From Subtercola vilae (GTDB lineage Bacteria; Actinomycetota; Actinomycetes; Actinomycetales; Microbacteriaceae), in NCBI RefSeq assembly GCF_004923255.1, contig NZ_QYRT01000019.1:1-64000 (forward strand): 64,000 nt of DNA. The letters are read 5' to 3'. The position numbers and the translations under genes were made by a program. Positions 36,933 through 46,163 of the stretch are shown piece after piece; the stretch's first letter is position 1; the number at the start of each line of letters is the position of its first letter. The notes beneath the pieces were generated by a model. It had not been told where the DNA came from and ran no database searches. It saw nothing but the letters and a program-made list of their open reading frames with translations.

Positions 36933-37224
36933 CGCGCGGCGGGAAGCGACAGTGAGACGGGCCCCCTCCGTGGCGGAGACCCCCAGAGACGAGACGGTAT
37001 TTTTGCTCGCTATGGACAACGCGCTCTGTGTTCCCGTCGCGCTCGCGGGTTCGGCAGCCGCAATCTGGCAGCTCATTCCGACCATGGGCACCACGCTCAC
37101 CCACATCGCCGAGGTTCTGTCGTCTGAAAGCGGTGTCGCCACGGTCGAGATCACCGCTCATCTGCGAGATTTCGTGACTTCTCTCGCATCGCAAGGGCTT
37201 GTTCTATTCGACGCAGTCGACTGA
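36925..37224 (+). CDS. PqqD-like small protein
   Basis: 99 residues: 'VAETPRDETVFLLAMDNALCVPVALAGSAAAIWQL' region, then 'HIAEVLSSESGVATVEITAHLRDFVTSLASQGLVLFD'. The layout of a beta-pair followed by three helices with 'G-A-IW' and a final 'LVxQGLV' fits the PqqD family of precursor-peptide chaperones. No leader peptide or radical SAM partner is close by. Translationally coupled to the upstream nucleotidyltransferase gene (8-base overlap). Function in this locus unknown. Confidence 0.65.
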   Translation: MSDARREATVRRAPSVAETPRDETVFLLAMDNALCVPVALAGSAAAIWQLIPTMGTTLTHIAEVLSSESGVATVEITAHLRDFVTSLASQGLVLFDAVD

Positions 37225-37286
37225 AACATCATGGCGCCTGTTACCTCGTCATTTGATCGCAACAATGCACCACTATGCTCTGGGCT

Positions 37287-38390
37287 ATGTCGAAATCAGT
37301 AGCAATTATCGGCACACGGGGCTATCCCAGTTATTACGGTGGATTCGAAACGGCCGTCAGGAAACTGGCGCCCTATCTGGCCGAACAGGGCTGGGACGTA
37401 ACCGTGTACGGGCGCGAGGGTTCAACTCGGCCCGACGATGACGGTCGCGACCCCCGCGTGCACACCGTGACCACACGAGGGCTTGAAACGAAGTCGGTGA
37501 GCACGCTCTCGTACGGCTTCACTGCCACCCGCCATGCCGCGAAGGCTAAACCAGACGTCGCCCTCGTGATGAACGTTGCAAATGGGTTCTTCTTGCCAAC
37601 ACTCACCAGAGCGGGAATTCCGTCGCTTGTCAACGTCGACGGCATTGAATGGGATCGTGCGAAGTGGGGCCGAATCGCGAAATTCGTCTTCCACACCGGC
37701 GCCAAGTGGACTGCGACGCACGGAACGCGAATGGTCTACGACGCAAAAGCCATTGCGGCGCGCTGGAAGTCGGAATTCGGGCTCGATGGGGATTTCATCC
37801 CGTACGGGGGTGACGTTCCTGGCGAATTGCCTCTTGAGTCGGGGTTGGAACACCGGAGATACGCCCTCATGGTTGCCCGATTCGTGCCAGAGAACACGGT
37901 TGCCGAATTCATCGACGCGGCTGAACAGATGGCCACCTACTGCGATGTCGTCATCGTGGGATCGTCGGGTTACGGCGGAGAGCTGGAGGAGAAGGTCGCG
38001 GCGCTTTCTGCCGCCAACTCCCGGGTCAAGTGGCTGGGCCACCTGAGCGATGATCAGCGTCTCCTCTCGCTCTGGCAGCATGCGGGCGCATACTTTCACG
38101 GGCACAGCGTGGGCGGCACAAATCCTGCGCTTGTCCAGGCGATGGCATGCGGAGCCCCTGTTATCGCTCGCGATACCATCTACAACCGGGAAGTACTCGA
38201 AGGGGCCGGCGTACTCGTTCAGCCAGATGCCAACGCAATCGAAGCGGCAGTGAAGGCTCTCTTGAACGACCCCGAGAAGCAGCAAGCACTAAGCGAAGCC
38301 GCCCTGGCCCGGGCGGAAGAGAGCTACAGCTGGCTCGGTGTCTGCCAGAAATACGAAGCAGCGCTGCTCGAGCTCATCAAACAGAAATAG
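37287..38390 (+). CDS. Glycosyltransferase with DUF1972 N-terminus
   Basis: 367 residues. The N-terminus 'IIGTRGYPSYYGGFETAVRKLA' is the DUF1972 hallmark of bacterial rhamnosyltransferases; 'NVDGIEWDRAKWG' and 'FHGHSVGGTNPALVQAMACGAPVIARD' with the conserved Glu-like 'YNREVLEGAG' are GT4 nucleotide-sugar motifs. Likely a dTDP-rhamnose-dependent transferase in the cytoplasm (inference from rfb genes in the locus). I use the ATG at 37287; an earlier ATG at 37275 adds four residues. First of three GT genes in tandem. Confidence 0.88.
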   Translation: MSKSVAIIGTRGYPSYYGGFETAVRKLAPYLAEQGWDVTVYGREGSTRPDDDGRDPRVHTVTTRGLETKSVSTLSYGFTATRHAAKAKPDVALVMNVANGFFLPTLTRAGIPSLVNVDGIEWDRAKWGRIAKFVFHTGAKWTATHGTRMVYDAKAIAARWKSEFGLDGDFIPYGGDVPGELPLESGLEHRRYALMVARFVPENTVAEFIDAAEQMATYCDVVIVGSSGYGGELEEKVAALSAANSRVKWLGHLSDDQRLLSLWQHAGAYFHGHSVGGTNPALVQAMACGAPVIARDTIYNREVLEGAGVLVQPDANAIEAAVKALLNDPEKQQALSEAALARAEESYSWLGVCQKYEAALLELIKQK

Positions 38391-38400
38391 GCGCGCCTCC

Positions 38401-39498
38401 ATGTCATCGCGTATTCGAATCATCCCGGAGCTCCGTAACTACCACGTTGCCTCGCTCAGCGAGATGGCACCGGCTGCGACCTACTACTTTCTCAAAAAGT
38501 ACGACCTCGACACCTCGACAATTCCCTCAACGGTCAACCAAGTAAGCCTGAAACAGCTGCTGGGCATTGTGGCTCGCTCGGATGCCTCGGTACTCGAGAT
38601 TTGGGAGCCGCTGTGGATGAGACTTCTGCACAAGCACATTGCAGTGTCACTTGTGTACAAGCTGTCGAGGCCGCTGAAATGGCGACGACGCGAAGTCGTC
38701 TCATATGCGATGGAGAATAACGACATCCCGCTGCTTATGACGGGCTCGAATAAAACCCCGGCCGCTGTGTCAGCTTTTTTCCGTTTCGCGTTGGGCGCGT
38801 ATCTCAGAGCAATTTATTCCCGCATCGCTTACGCGAGCGAGGGGGCGCAAATCAGCTATTTCACTGCACCTGGCGTCTCAAAGATTCAACATCGCCTCTT
38901 CGAGAACCTGCCTCAGCGTCCCACCGCCAACGATGTCGCGGAGCACACGGCCTTGCACGTCGTACTTCTCGCCCGCATGGAGGTACGCAAGGGCACAGAC
39001 ATAATCATGGCCGCATGGCCGGCGGTCGAGCGGGCTCTTCCCGGTGCTCACCTCAGTGCCATCGGTGGCGGCCCAGAATCTGCCCAGATGCAACAGTGGT
39101 GTGCTGAGGCCGAGAGTTCTCGCTCGTACCTCGGTGAGATGGCGCACGCTGACGCCATGCGAGTCGTGGCGACCGCGTCGGTTCTCGTTTTACCCTCGAT
39201 TAGAGAAGGTCGGTGGAGAGAACAGATTGGCTTGCCGATACACGAAGGATTGCTGGCAGGCCTCACCATCGTTACAACTGACGAGACGGGTTTGGCCGAC
39301 TGGTTGAATGCACGCGGCCACAGCGTCGTAGCGACCGACAGATTGCCGGAAAGCCTCTCTGACGGCCTCCTCCTCGGTCTCCAACATCCTCTCGCTCCGC
39401 ACGAAGTGATCGACTCACTGCCTCTTGAAGAGGCACGCATCGCCGCAAACCACTGGCTCAACTCCTACTCGAAAGAGAACGCCAATGCCGACGAATAA
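38401..39498 (+). CDS. Glycosyltransferase family 4-like
   Basis: 365 residues. The C-terminal half has 'LHVVLLARMEVRKGTDIIM', 'AIGGGPESAQM', 'VLVLPSIREG' and 'LPIHEGLLAGLTIVTTDETGLADWL', the usual GT-B nucleotide-sugar pocket. The N-terminal half is divergent, as expected for acceptor specificity. The ATG lies 10 bases after the previous stop. The stop overlaps the next gene by 14 bases. Acceptor and donor not known. Confidence 0.82.
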   Translation: MSSRIRIIPELRNYHVASLSEMAPAATYYFLKKYDLDTSTIPSTVNQVSLKQLLGIVARSDASVLEIWEPLWMRLLHKHIAVSLVYKLSRPLKWRRREVVSYAMENNDIPLLMTGSNKTPAAVSAFFRFALGAYLRAIYSRIAYASEGAQISYFTAPGVSKIQHRLFENLPQRPTANDVAEHTALHVVLLARMEVRKGTDIIMAAWPAVERALPGAHLSAIGGGPESAQMQQWCAEAESSRSYLGEMAHADAMRVVATASVLVLPSIREGRWREQIGLPIHEGLLAGLTIVTTDETGLADWLNARGHSVVATDRLPESLSDGLLLGLQHPLAPHEVIDSLPLEEARIAANHWLNSYSKENANADE

Positions 39499-40525
39499 GT
39501 CTACGAGGAACGTCATCATTCTGAATACACTCGGGGGTGCCCTCGATCACTATTCGAGTGCCTTGCGAAGTGTTTTGAACGAAACAGGCACGAAAGTGGA
39601 GACAATTACGATCTTCGAACCGTCAAGGAGCGACGGCGGAAGCAAGCAGTGGCTTTTCTCCTATATAAAGTCACTCGCCACCGCTCGTCGCATGAAGCGC
39701 GCCAGCTCCAACACCGAGCTCATTGTGACGTGGCCGTTGCTGGGCTATCTTGATTCTCTTATCGTGGGGTTACTTTTCGGTCGCAACAGCTGCGTGGTCG
39801 TGCACGACACCAAGCCTCTGGTCACCGCGGTGGGCTACGGCAGGGTCAGCCAGCTCTTGTCATCTGTGTCACTTCGCACGGTCAGCTTGGTCATCCACAG
39901 CACCCAAGCCCGAGTCGACATTGAGAATGCTCGACTCCGACACGCGGCCATCCTGCTCCCGCTTCCGATCCACCCCCTATCGCAGAGGCGCCGGGAGAAC
40001 GAACCCCGCACGGCCGTTCGGGTCGTCGGCCAATTCAAGCCCGATCGTGATGTTGAGGGGCTCGTCGAAGTCGCTCGGCAACTCAATGGTCGCCTCACTC
40101 TCGAGATCGTGGGCAGGAAGTGGCCCGCCGTCGAAGGGTGGGCCGTTCGAGACGCCTTTGTTCCCGAAGAGGAACTCGACAACCTGATCGAGACCAGTAC
40201 CGCCATCGTGATTCCGTACAAGCGCTTCTACCAGAGCGCCATCGCAATTCGCGCTTTGGAACGAGAAACCCCCATTGTCGGCCCTGCGGGCACGAGCCTC
40301 GCCGATCTCCTCGGGCCTGACAGCGGTCTGCTCGTTCGAGATTCGACAGACTGGGCTCGCGCGGTCGGCTACGCGACATCGCCCGAGGGTCACGATGAGG
40401 TGGTTGCCGCCGCAACGGCCTGGCGGGAACACAGCCTCACCGCATGGCGAGAAGCACCACCTCACTCTGCTCGCTTTGCGGCGGCCATCGGTTCGGCACC
40501 GATCGAACCTCGCAGTCAGCTCTGA
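39485..40525 (+). CDS. Glycosyltransferase-like protein
   Basis: 346 residues of GT-B-like layout: 'VIILNTLGGALDHYSSALRSVL' at the start, 'VGLLFGRNSCVVVHDTKPLV', 'RVVGQFKPDRDVEGLVEVARQL', 'EIVGRKWPAVEGW' and 'AIVIPYKRFYQSAIAIRALERETPIVGPAGTSLADLLG'. The catalytic EX7E motif is not obvious, so it may be a diverged transferase. Overlaps the previous gene by 14 bases; Wzy polymerase begins 19 bases later. Likely adds one sugar of the repeat unit. Confidence 0.72.
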   Translation: MPTNKSTRNVIILNTLGGALDHYSSALRSVLNETGTKVETITIFEPSRSDGGSKQWLFSYIKSLATARRMKRASSNTELIVTWPLLGYLDSLIVGLLFGRNSCVVVHDTKPLVTAVGYGRVSQLLSSVSLRTVSLVIHSTQARVDIENARLRHAAILLPLPIHPLSQRRRENEPRTAVRVVGQFKPDRDVEGLVEVARQLNGRLTLEIVGRKWPAVEGWAVRDAFVPEEELDNLIETSTAIVIPYKRFYQSAIAIRALERETPIVGPAGTSLADLLGPDSGLLVRDSTDWARAVGYATSPEGHDEVVAAATAWREHSLTAWREAPPHSARFAAAIGSAPIEPRSQL

Positions 40526-40544
40526 ATCACGTAGTCTGCATCTC

Positions 40545-42017
40545 ATGGCCGAAACCCCGTCGAGCGTCTTGCAATCTTCAAGCGCGAATGATGTAGTCGA
40601 AGACGTATTCGTTCGCCCCTCAACACCCATAGCGTCTATCGTTGTCGCCATCGTGGGCGCGTTGTTGGCCGCCGCGGCTGGTGCGCAGAACCCTCTGGTC
40701 ATCGGGCTTCTTGGGCTAGCCGCCTTGATCATGCTGCTGAGCGTGCCCGCCGAGACTGTGCGTGGCGTGTCGGCAGCACTCTCGCTGGCCGTTGCATTCA
40801 GCCTTGCGCCGAACAACGCGACACGCGGAACGATCTACATCGGCGTCTACGTGGCTCTCGCAATCATCGTCGTCGGTCTCGTGAGGGGTCGACATATGCA
40901 GAAGCAGAAGGGCTTGCGGCCCACAGCCCTGATTCTCGGTATCACGTATCTCGCCGTCCTCTTCTTCTCCACGCTTTTCAGCGCCGTCGCATCTGACCCG
41001 ATGGAGCAACTCCTTCTGACGGTGGCACCGGGGCTCGGCATGATCATCCTGGGTCGCAGGTTCACCAAAGACGACATGCGAGTCTTCTGCAGGGGCTTCG
41101 TCGCGTTCGCGATGTTGCAAGTCGTTGTCGCGATCATCGACTTTCTCGGCGTACCGATTCCCTTCCTCGGGTACTCGATTTTCGCCGGCGACCGTCTCTA
41201 CAACAGCCTTCTCGGCAACTCGGTGCCCCGCGAACAGGCGCTCGCCGGGCACCCGATCATTTTCGCCCTCATTCTCATCATTGCTGTAGTCATGCTCTGG
41301 CGAAACGAGGTTCACGCATCTACCATCGTCAGGCTGACACTCTTCGTGGCGCTTGCAGTCGGACTCATTCTCTCAGGCACCCGAAGCGCAATCCTGGCAA
41401 TGGTCGTGGGCGTGCTCTTTCTCGCTGTCGTGAACGCACGCTCAACAGGAGCTCGTCTGCGAAACATTGCGTTCATCATTGTTGCGGGTGCCATCGGCCT
41501 GACGAACTCAACCCTCGCAGGTTACGTAGCAGGAATCATTTCTGGCCTAGGCGACTCTGGTTCCTACTCGCACAGAGCGGGTGCCTTCGAAAGCGTTACG
41601 CCGCTGGTCACCGGCGAGCCGACGGCGAACCTTCTCTTCGGCCTAGGTGCAGGCTCGGAGCCCTCGCTTTTTGCACGCGGGCTGCTGCAGCAAGACGGCT
41701 TCAACATCATCGACAACCAGTTCGTGACAAGTATCGTGGTCGTCGGATTCTTCGGCCTCGCCCTGATTCTGGCCATGATGCTGCGGTCTGCGATCTGGGG
41801 CAACCCGTTCGTGCGAGCCCTCATGCTCATGCTCATGGTCATGATGAACTCGTTCGACATGCTTCGATGGGTAGCACCTGCGATGTCCTTCTTCTTGGTC
41901 ATCGGCTTCGTCGACAATCCTCTCTTCAGGTCGCGATTCGTGGCCAGCGAAGCGGTGCCCGACTCAGCGTCGCTCCTGCCTCCTCAAGAGACCACGTCGC
42001 GCATGGGCGGATTCTAG
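40545..42017 (+). CDS. Wzy-type O-antigen/EPS polymerase
   Basis: 490 residues, about 11-12 membrane spans ('IASIVVAIVGALLAAAAGA', 'GTIYIGVYVALAIIVVGLV', 'AILAMVVGVLFLAVVNA'). The large outward loop after the mid-protein has 'HRAGAFESVTPLV' and 'NLLFGLGAGS', typical of O-antigen ligase/polymerase (PF04932). It should polymerise lipid-linked repeat units outside the membrane. The start is the ATG at 40545; the upstream reading lies inside the transferase gene. It pairs functionally with the flippase at 42376. Confidence 0.8.
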   Translation: MAETPSSVLQSSSANDVVEDVFVRPSTPIASIVVAIVGALLAAAAGAQNPLVIGLLGLAALIMLLSVPAETVRGVSAALSLAVAFSLAPNNATRGTIYIGVYVALAIIVVGLVRGRHMQKQKGLRPTALILGITYLAVLFFSTLFSAVASDPMEQLLLTVAPGLGMIILGRRFTKDDMRVFCRGFVAFAMLQVVVAIIDFLGVPIPFLGYSIFAGDRLYNSLLGNSVPREQALAGHPIIFALILIIAVVMLWRNEVHASTIVRLTLFVALAVGLILSGTRSAILAMVVGVLFLAVVNARSTGARLRNIAFIIVAGAIGLTNSTLAGYVAGIISGLGDSGSYSHRAGAFESVTPLVTGEPTANLLFGLGAGSEPSLFARGLLQQDGFNIIDNQFVTSIVVVGFFGLALILAMMLRSAIWGNPFVRALMLMLMVMMNSFDMLRWVAPAMSFFLVIGFVDNPLFRSRFVASEAVPDSASLLPPQETTSRMGGF

Positions 42018-42375
42018 CCCGCCAGAGTGCGGACCTCACGGGCGTGGGTTCTCCCATTCACGCTGTTCAGCGCGACGGAACGCTGTATGGGCGAATTGGC
42101 GCCGACCGCCGCAGCACCTTCCACGGGCCGCTACCGAGCCATTGCTCGCTGCTCCGAACCGCTGCGCGACCATGAGAACAGCTGATCGCCGCAGCTGTAC
42201 CGCAATCAGAGCAGAACTCCCACGTGCATTAGCGACGAGGTCTTGACCAAGCCTCGCCAGAGGCGCCTCGCCGGAATGATCTTCTTCCCTCTAGAAGGAT
42301 GATCAAATTCTCGAAGAGAAAATGCCACCTTTCGAGCCTCTCGACCAGTCAGCCACCGAAAAGCTTTTTCGAAGA
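42018..42375. other. Gap between convergent wzy and wzx genes
   Basis: 358 bases without a convincing gene. No ORF here has a ribosome site and a family match, and no strong terminator hairpin with a T-run is seen. GC is lower near 42290-42330. Confidence 0.6.
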
Positions 42376-43605
42376 TCAGTCGTCGAGGGTGTCTCGGCCC
42401 CTGATCCAGCGGTGGCCGAAGTACAAAATGATGGCCTGCACGAGAAGGCCGGCGACCTCTGAGGCCAGCTCCCCGAGAATCGCACCCGGTGCACCCAGAA
42501 GAGACGAAAGCGAGAAGATCGCGCCGACGCCGACGAGGGCAGCCACGATGTTAGCGGCGGCGATCCAGTTCGACCGCCCCTCGGCTACCAGCGACAGACC
42601 GAAACCGCGAGACGCGCAGATTGTCAATAACACGCAAGCCGACAACGCCGAAATGCTGAACGGTATCGGAATTCGCCCGGCAAAGACAATACTCGCGACG
42701 AATGGCGCCACCAACGCGAACCCGACGGAACACACCAACCCAAGAGCGACGTTCATCAGAATCGACAGACGACTCCGACGCAGGCGCTCTGCACCGGTAG
42801 CCACACCGATCCAACTCTGCAACCGGCTGGGAACACCGCTCAGAATGCTCAGGGCCATGCGCATGAGCCGCTCCACGGCCCCGTAGAGGGCAACTGCACC
42901 AGGATTCACCACACCCACGATTGCGATCGGCAGCGACGTGTAGATGACGCTCACCATTCGCCCGAACGTGAGCGGCAGCTGCTCACGCAAAACGGCCCGG
43001 CCGGTGCCAAATGATGCGCGATGCGGGATAACGCGCTCTCCCGTCGCTCGGGAGACGAGGCAGAGGGTCACCACAACGGCGACGAGGGTCGCGATTCCAT
43101 ACAATTCGAGGGGGGCACCGAGCGCAATGCCGACTGCGGCCCCAACGAGCATCACCGTTCGAGGAATACCCTCGGTCCACAAGATGGTGAGGGGGCGGTT
43201 GGCCCCCACCAGATACCAGCTCGGGCTGAGAGCCATCGTCACTGTCGCGAAGGCCAGAATGCCCGCCGCCAACTGGTGATCTGTGACAATCAGAGCGGTC
43301 GCGATTGCCGCGAGCGGAGCCACAATCAGCGACGCCGTTCCCTTTGTCGCTAAGGCAGACCCGTACAGCGACGCCCGACCGGCCTTGTCGGCCCGTGCGA
43401 TGCGCTGCGGGCCGAGAACTCCCCAGCCGAGCTCGGCGATCACAGAGCCGGCATAACCGATCGACTGCGCGATCGCCACGCTCGCAAATCCGTTCTCGCC
43501 GAAACGAATTGTCAACGCGGGGTATACGAGCAGCGGTGTGACCGCGCTGATACCGGGTATCAAGAAATAGAACAGAAGGGTTCGAAGCTGCTTCAGCCGT
43601 GCCAT
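42376..43605 (-). CDS. Wzx-type polysaccharide flippase
   Basis: 409 residues with about 12 membrane spans. 'FYFLIPGISAVTPLLVYPALTIRFGENGFASVAIAQSI' near the start and 'VALYGAVERLMRMALSILSGVPSRLQ' match the oligosaccharide flippase (MATE/MOP superfamily) of Wzx/Wzy systems, which turns lipid-linked repeat units to the outer face. On the minus strand, 40 bases after the WsaF-type transferase gene, so likely the same transcript. Confidence 0.85.
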   Translation of the reverse strand: MARLKQLRTLLFYFLIPGISAVTPLLVYPALTIRFGENGFASVAIAQSIGYAGSVIAELGWGVLGPQRIARADKAGRASLYGSALATKGTASLIVAPLAAIATALIVTDHQLAAGILAFATVTMALSPSWYLVGANRPLTILWTEGIPRTVMLVGAAVGIALGAPLELYGIATLVAVVVTLCLVSRATGERVIPHRASFGTGRAVLREQLPLTFGRMVSVIYTSLPIAIVGVVNPGAVALYGAVERLMRMALSILSGVPSRLQSWIGVATGAERLRRSRLSILMNVALGLVCSVGFALVAPFVASIVFAGRIPIPFSISALSACVLLTICASRGFGLSLVAEGRSNWIAAANIVAALVGVGAIFSLSSLLGAPGAILGELASEVAGLLVQAIILYFGHRWIRGRDTLDD

Positions 43606-43645
43606 CTATACACCGTTACTCTCAGGCCTGAACGCCGCGACGAAA

Positions 43646-44917
43646 TCAACTGAACATCGCCGAAACCGTCGACGTCACAACATCGTTCAATGGTTCGCCC
43701 AAGCGACGAACGAATTCTGCGTCGAAAACAGCAGGCTCAGAATCTCTGCTCGCGTCGGCAGCCTCGATGAGGCGGCTGGCGAGAGCACTCGGATCAGGTT
43801 CGGCCACGAAAAGCCGGGGATGGATCGCAGCACGCGTGCCCCCGAGTTCGTTCGTCACCGCGAACGCTCCAGCGGCCACCGCGTCGAGAGGGGGATGCGA
43901 GGGGTGCGGGCTGTGCTGCAACGACAGCAGAACATCTGAACTCGCAAGTAGCGCGAAGTAATCGTTCCACGGGACCTTGCCACGCACATCCAGTATCTGC
44001 CCACCCGCCAGCGCAGTCGAACGATGCGACTCACCCGCCGAGATGAACGATGCGGAAATACCACGACGATCGAACTCGGCGGCGGCGATCTGAATGGCAG
44101 ACATTCCGATATCGAAGAGATTGCGTGGCTTGCTGGGCCGACCGTAGAACATGATCTGCGAGTTCGGCGACCGCTTCCGCTGATGTGCAGCCTCTTCAAG
44201 CCTGGCCAAATCGAGGCTCGGAGCGAAGACTCGTTCGTCGGGCACAAACAGGCCCTCGGCCTCGCTCAAATAGTTGCGCAGGGGGGTCGAGTTGACCACG
44301 AAGCGAAAACCAGCATTATAGGTGGCACGAGCCAGCGCGAACTCACTCGACCACGCGTAGAAACCGGGTTCGTAGTCTTGAACCAAATAGATGATCTGCT
44401 CTTTTCGAAGCACACCGAGGCGGCAGGCAATGTCGAGCGGGTGCGCTGTCGACCAGTGGGTTCCGATCCAGACGTCGTCGTCATTCACTGAAAGGTTCAC
44501 CAACGCGTCGATAGAGATTACTTCTGCAGCGTCGGCCGGCCCATCGCCGAATTCACGCCTCAGGTAGCTTCGAATCTCCGGCAGGTCAGCGGCTTCTGGC
44601 GCCGCCCAGACGACCACGAGGCGAAGGGGCAAGTCCAATTCGGCAGCAGCCTTGTAGCCGAACTCCAACGCCGTACGAACGCCGGCAAAGATCTGTCTGG
44701 GCCGCAGCTCCGGCAGCACTAGCGTCACCGCACGGGGAGTCGACCGGCCCTTCGCCACTGAGGCAGCAGCGAGACTAAAGGTCTGCAGATGGGCGAAGGC
44801 TTCGGCCCCGGCAACACCCGAAGCACCGCGGGCGAAGTTCTCAGCACGACGCCGAACACTGCGGGTGTGGCGAACATCTTTCAGCACTCTGACTGCGCTG
44901 GACACGACTTCACTCAT
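43646..44917 (-). CDS. WsaF-like rhamnosyltransferase
   Basis: 423 residues. 'VTLVLPELRPRQIFAGVRTALEFG' then 'WIGTHWSTAHPLDIACRLGVL', 'IIYLVQDYEPGFYAWSSEFALARATY', 'FMFYGRPSKPRNLFDIG'-type segment ('QIMFYGRPSKPRN') and 'SHPPLDAVAAGAFAVTNELGG' are the WsaF family motifs. WsaF proteins transfer rhamnose from dTDP-rhamnose in S-layer glycan synthesis, which fits the rfb genes. Divergent from the transferase at 45072 across 154 bases. Confidence 0.82.
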   Translation of the reverse strand: MSEVVSSAVRVLKDVRHTRSVRRRAENFARGASGVAGAEAFAHLQTFSLAAASVAKGRSTPRAVTLVLPELRPRQIFAGVRTALEFGYKAAAELDLPLRLVVVWAAPEAADLPEIRSYLRREFGDGPADAAEVISIDALVNLSVNDDDVWIGTHWSTAHPLDIACRLGVLRKEQIIYLVQDYEPGFYAWSSEFALARATYNAGFRFVVNSTPLRNYLSEAEGLFVPDERVFAPSLDLARLEEAAHQRKRSPNSQIMFYGRPSKPRNLFDIGMSAIQIAAAEFDRRGISASFISAGESHRSTALAGGQILDVRGKVPWNDYFALLASSDVLLSLQHSPHPSHPPLDAVAAGAFAVTNELGGTRAAIHPRLFVAEPDPSALASRLIEAADASRDSEPAVFDAEFVRRLGEPLNDVVTSTVSAMFS

Positions 44918-45071
44918 TGCTCAGACCACCCTTGTCTTGTCGGCATAGATGTACTGGCCAGCGTTCGAGCCGCTAACGCTGAAACCAACTATAGTCAGTG
45001 ACGCACCCGCCTCAGACAGACCGTCTACTCATGCATCAGCCACTGCCCGACAAAATCAGGAGCAGACTCAC

Positions 45072-46160
45072 GTGATCACCTCCGGCCGGCCTCGGATCAT
45101 CTATTTCGCGATCCCTTCCCTCGACTATCCGCGCAACAGTCGCATCCGCGCGTATCTAGCAGAAACGGGCGCAGACGTCGTCATTCCCGATCTGGGCATC
45201 GACCACCAGGGCTGGAAGGGTACGATCCGCCGATTCTTTTCTCTCGTGAAAGAGTCACGCGGCGCCTCCGTCATCGTGCTCGCCGAGTTCGGAACCAAAT
45301 ACGCGCTGCCCGCGAAGATTCTTGCCCGATTCAGAGGTGCGAGACTGATTGTCGACGGCTTCGTCGGGATGTACGAGACCCACATCGGGGACTGGGCAGA
45401 TCACTCCCCCAGCTCGCTGAAAGCCAGACTCTACCGGTTGATCGATTGGGTGGCGTTTCGCGCTTCAGATCTGTACCTCATCGACACCGAGGTTCGAGCC
45501 GAAGCAATTCGATCGCATTATTCGTTGAGCCGCCTCGTCATGTCGCTTCCCGTCGGAGCTCCCAGTTGGGCAGTGCCGGCTCCGCTCCGGGATCCAGCGG
45601 CTGGCAAGCTCAGGCTTCTGTACTACGGCAACTACATCCCCCTGCACGGCACTGACACGATCATCGAAGCTCTGACGGATCCGAGGGTGCGAGAAGCAGT
45701 GTCTGTCACCTTCATCGGAGACGGCAAACTTCGCGCTCGTGCAGAGCAACTTGTAGTCGAACGAGGCCTGTCGGGCATCGTCACGTTTGTCGACGCAGTA
45801 CCGTCTTTCGAGTTGGCCAACGCCATTGCCCGACACCACGTGGTTCTCGGCGTCTTCGGCACATCTGACAAAGCAGGTTCGGTAATCGCGAACAAAGTCT
45901 GGCAGGGCCTGGCCAGCGGGCGAATGGTCATCACGCAGCAGAGTAAAGCCCTGCTCGAGATCGCCCAATACTGCGGCCCGCAACTCAGAACCACAGCGCC
46001 CGGAAACCCGGTGGCGTTGGCAGACGAACTCGCAGATCTTGTCGGTCAGCTAGACCCGGGCACTGACTGGGTCTTCTCCGGTGCCGCCCAAGCTCTCGAA
46101 ACATACGTCGAGGAGAAATACTCCAGCCTCCGCTTACAACTGGCGACCTGGCAGACCTAG
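45072..46160 (+). CDS. Glycosyltransferase (GT4-like)
   Basis: 362 residues. 'IIYFAIPSLDYPRNSRIRAYLAETGADVVIPD' at the start, 'YLIDTEVRAEAI', 'LLYYGNYIPLHGTDTIIEAL', 'TFIGDGKLRARAEQL' and 'LGVFGTSDKAGSVIANKVWQGLASG' are GT-B features. The GTG at 45072 has AGGAG 9 bases upstream; the longer reading from 44949 lacks one. Ends 3 bases before the lyase gene, convergent. Donor unknown. Confidence 0.82.
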   Translation: MITSGRPRIIYFAIPSLDYPRNSRIRAYLAETGADVVIPDLGIDHQGWKGTIRRFFSLVKESRGASVIVLAEFGTKYALPAKILARFRGARLIVDGFVGMYETHIGDWADHSPSSLKARLYRLIDWVAFRASDLYLIDTEVRAEAIRSHYSLSRLVMSLPVGAPSWAVPAPLRDPAAGKLRLLYYGNYIPLHGTDTIIEALTDPRVREAVSVTFIGDGKLRARAEQLVVERGLSGIVTFVDAVPSFELANAIARHHVVLGVFGTSDKAGSVIANKVWQGLASGRMVITQQSKALLEIAQYCGPQLRTTAPGNPVALADELADLVGQLDPGTDWVFSGAAQALETYVEEKYSSLRLQLATWQT

Positions 46161-46163
46161 AAG

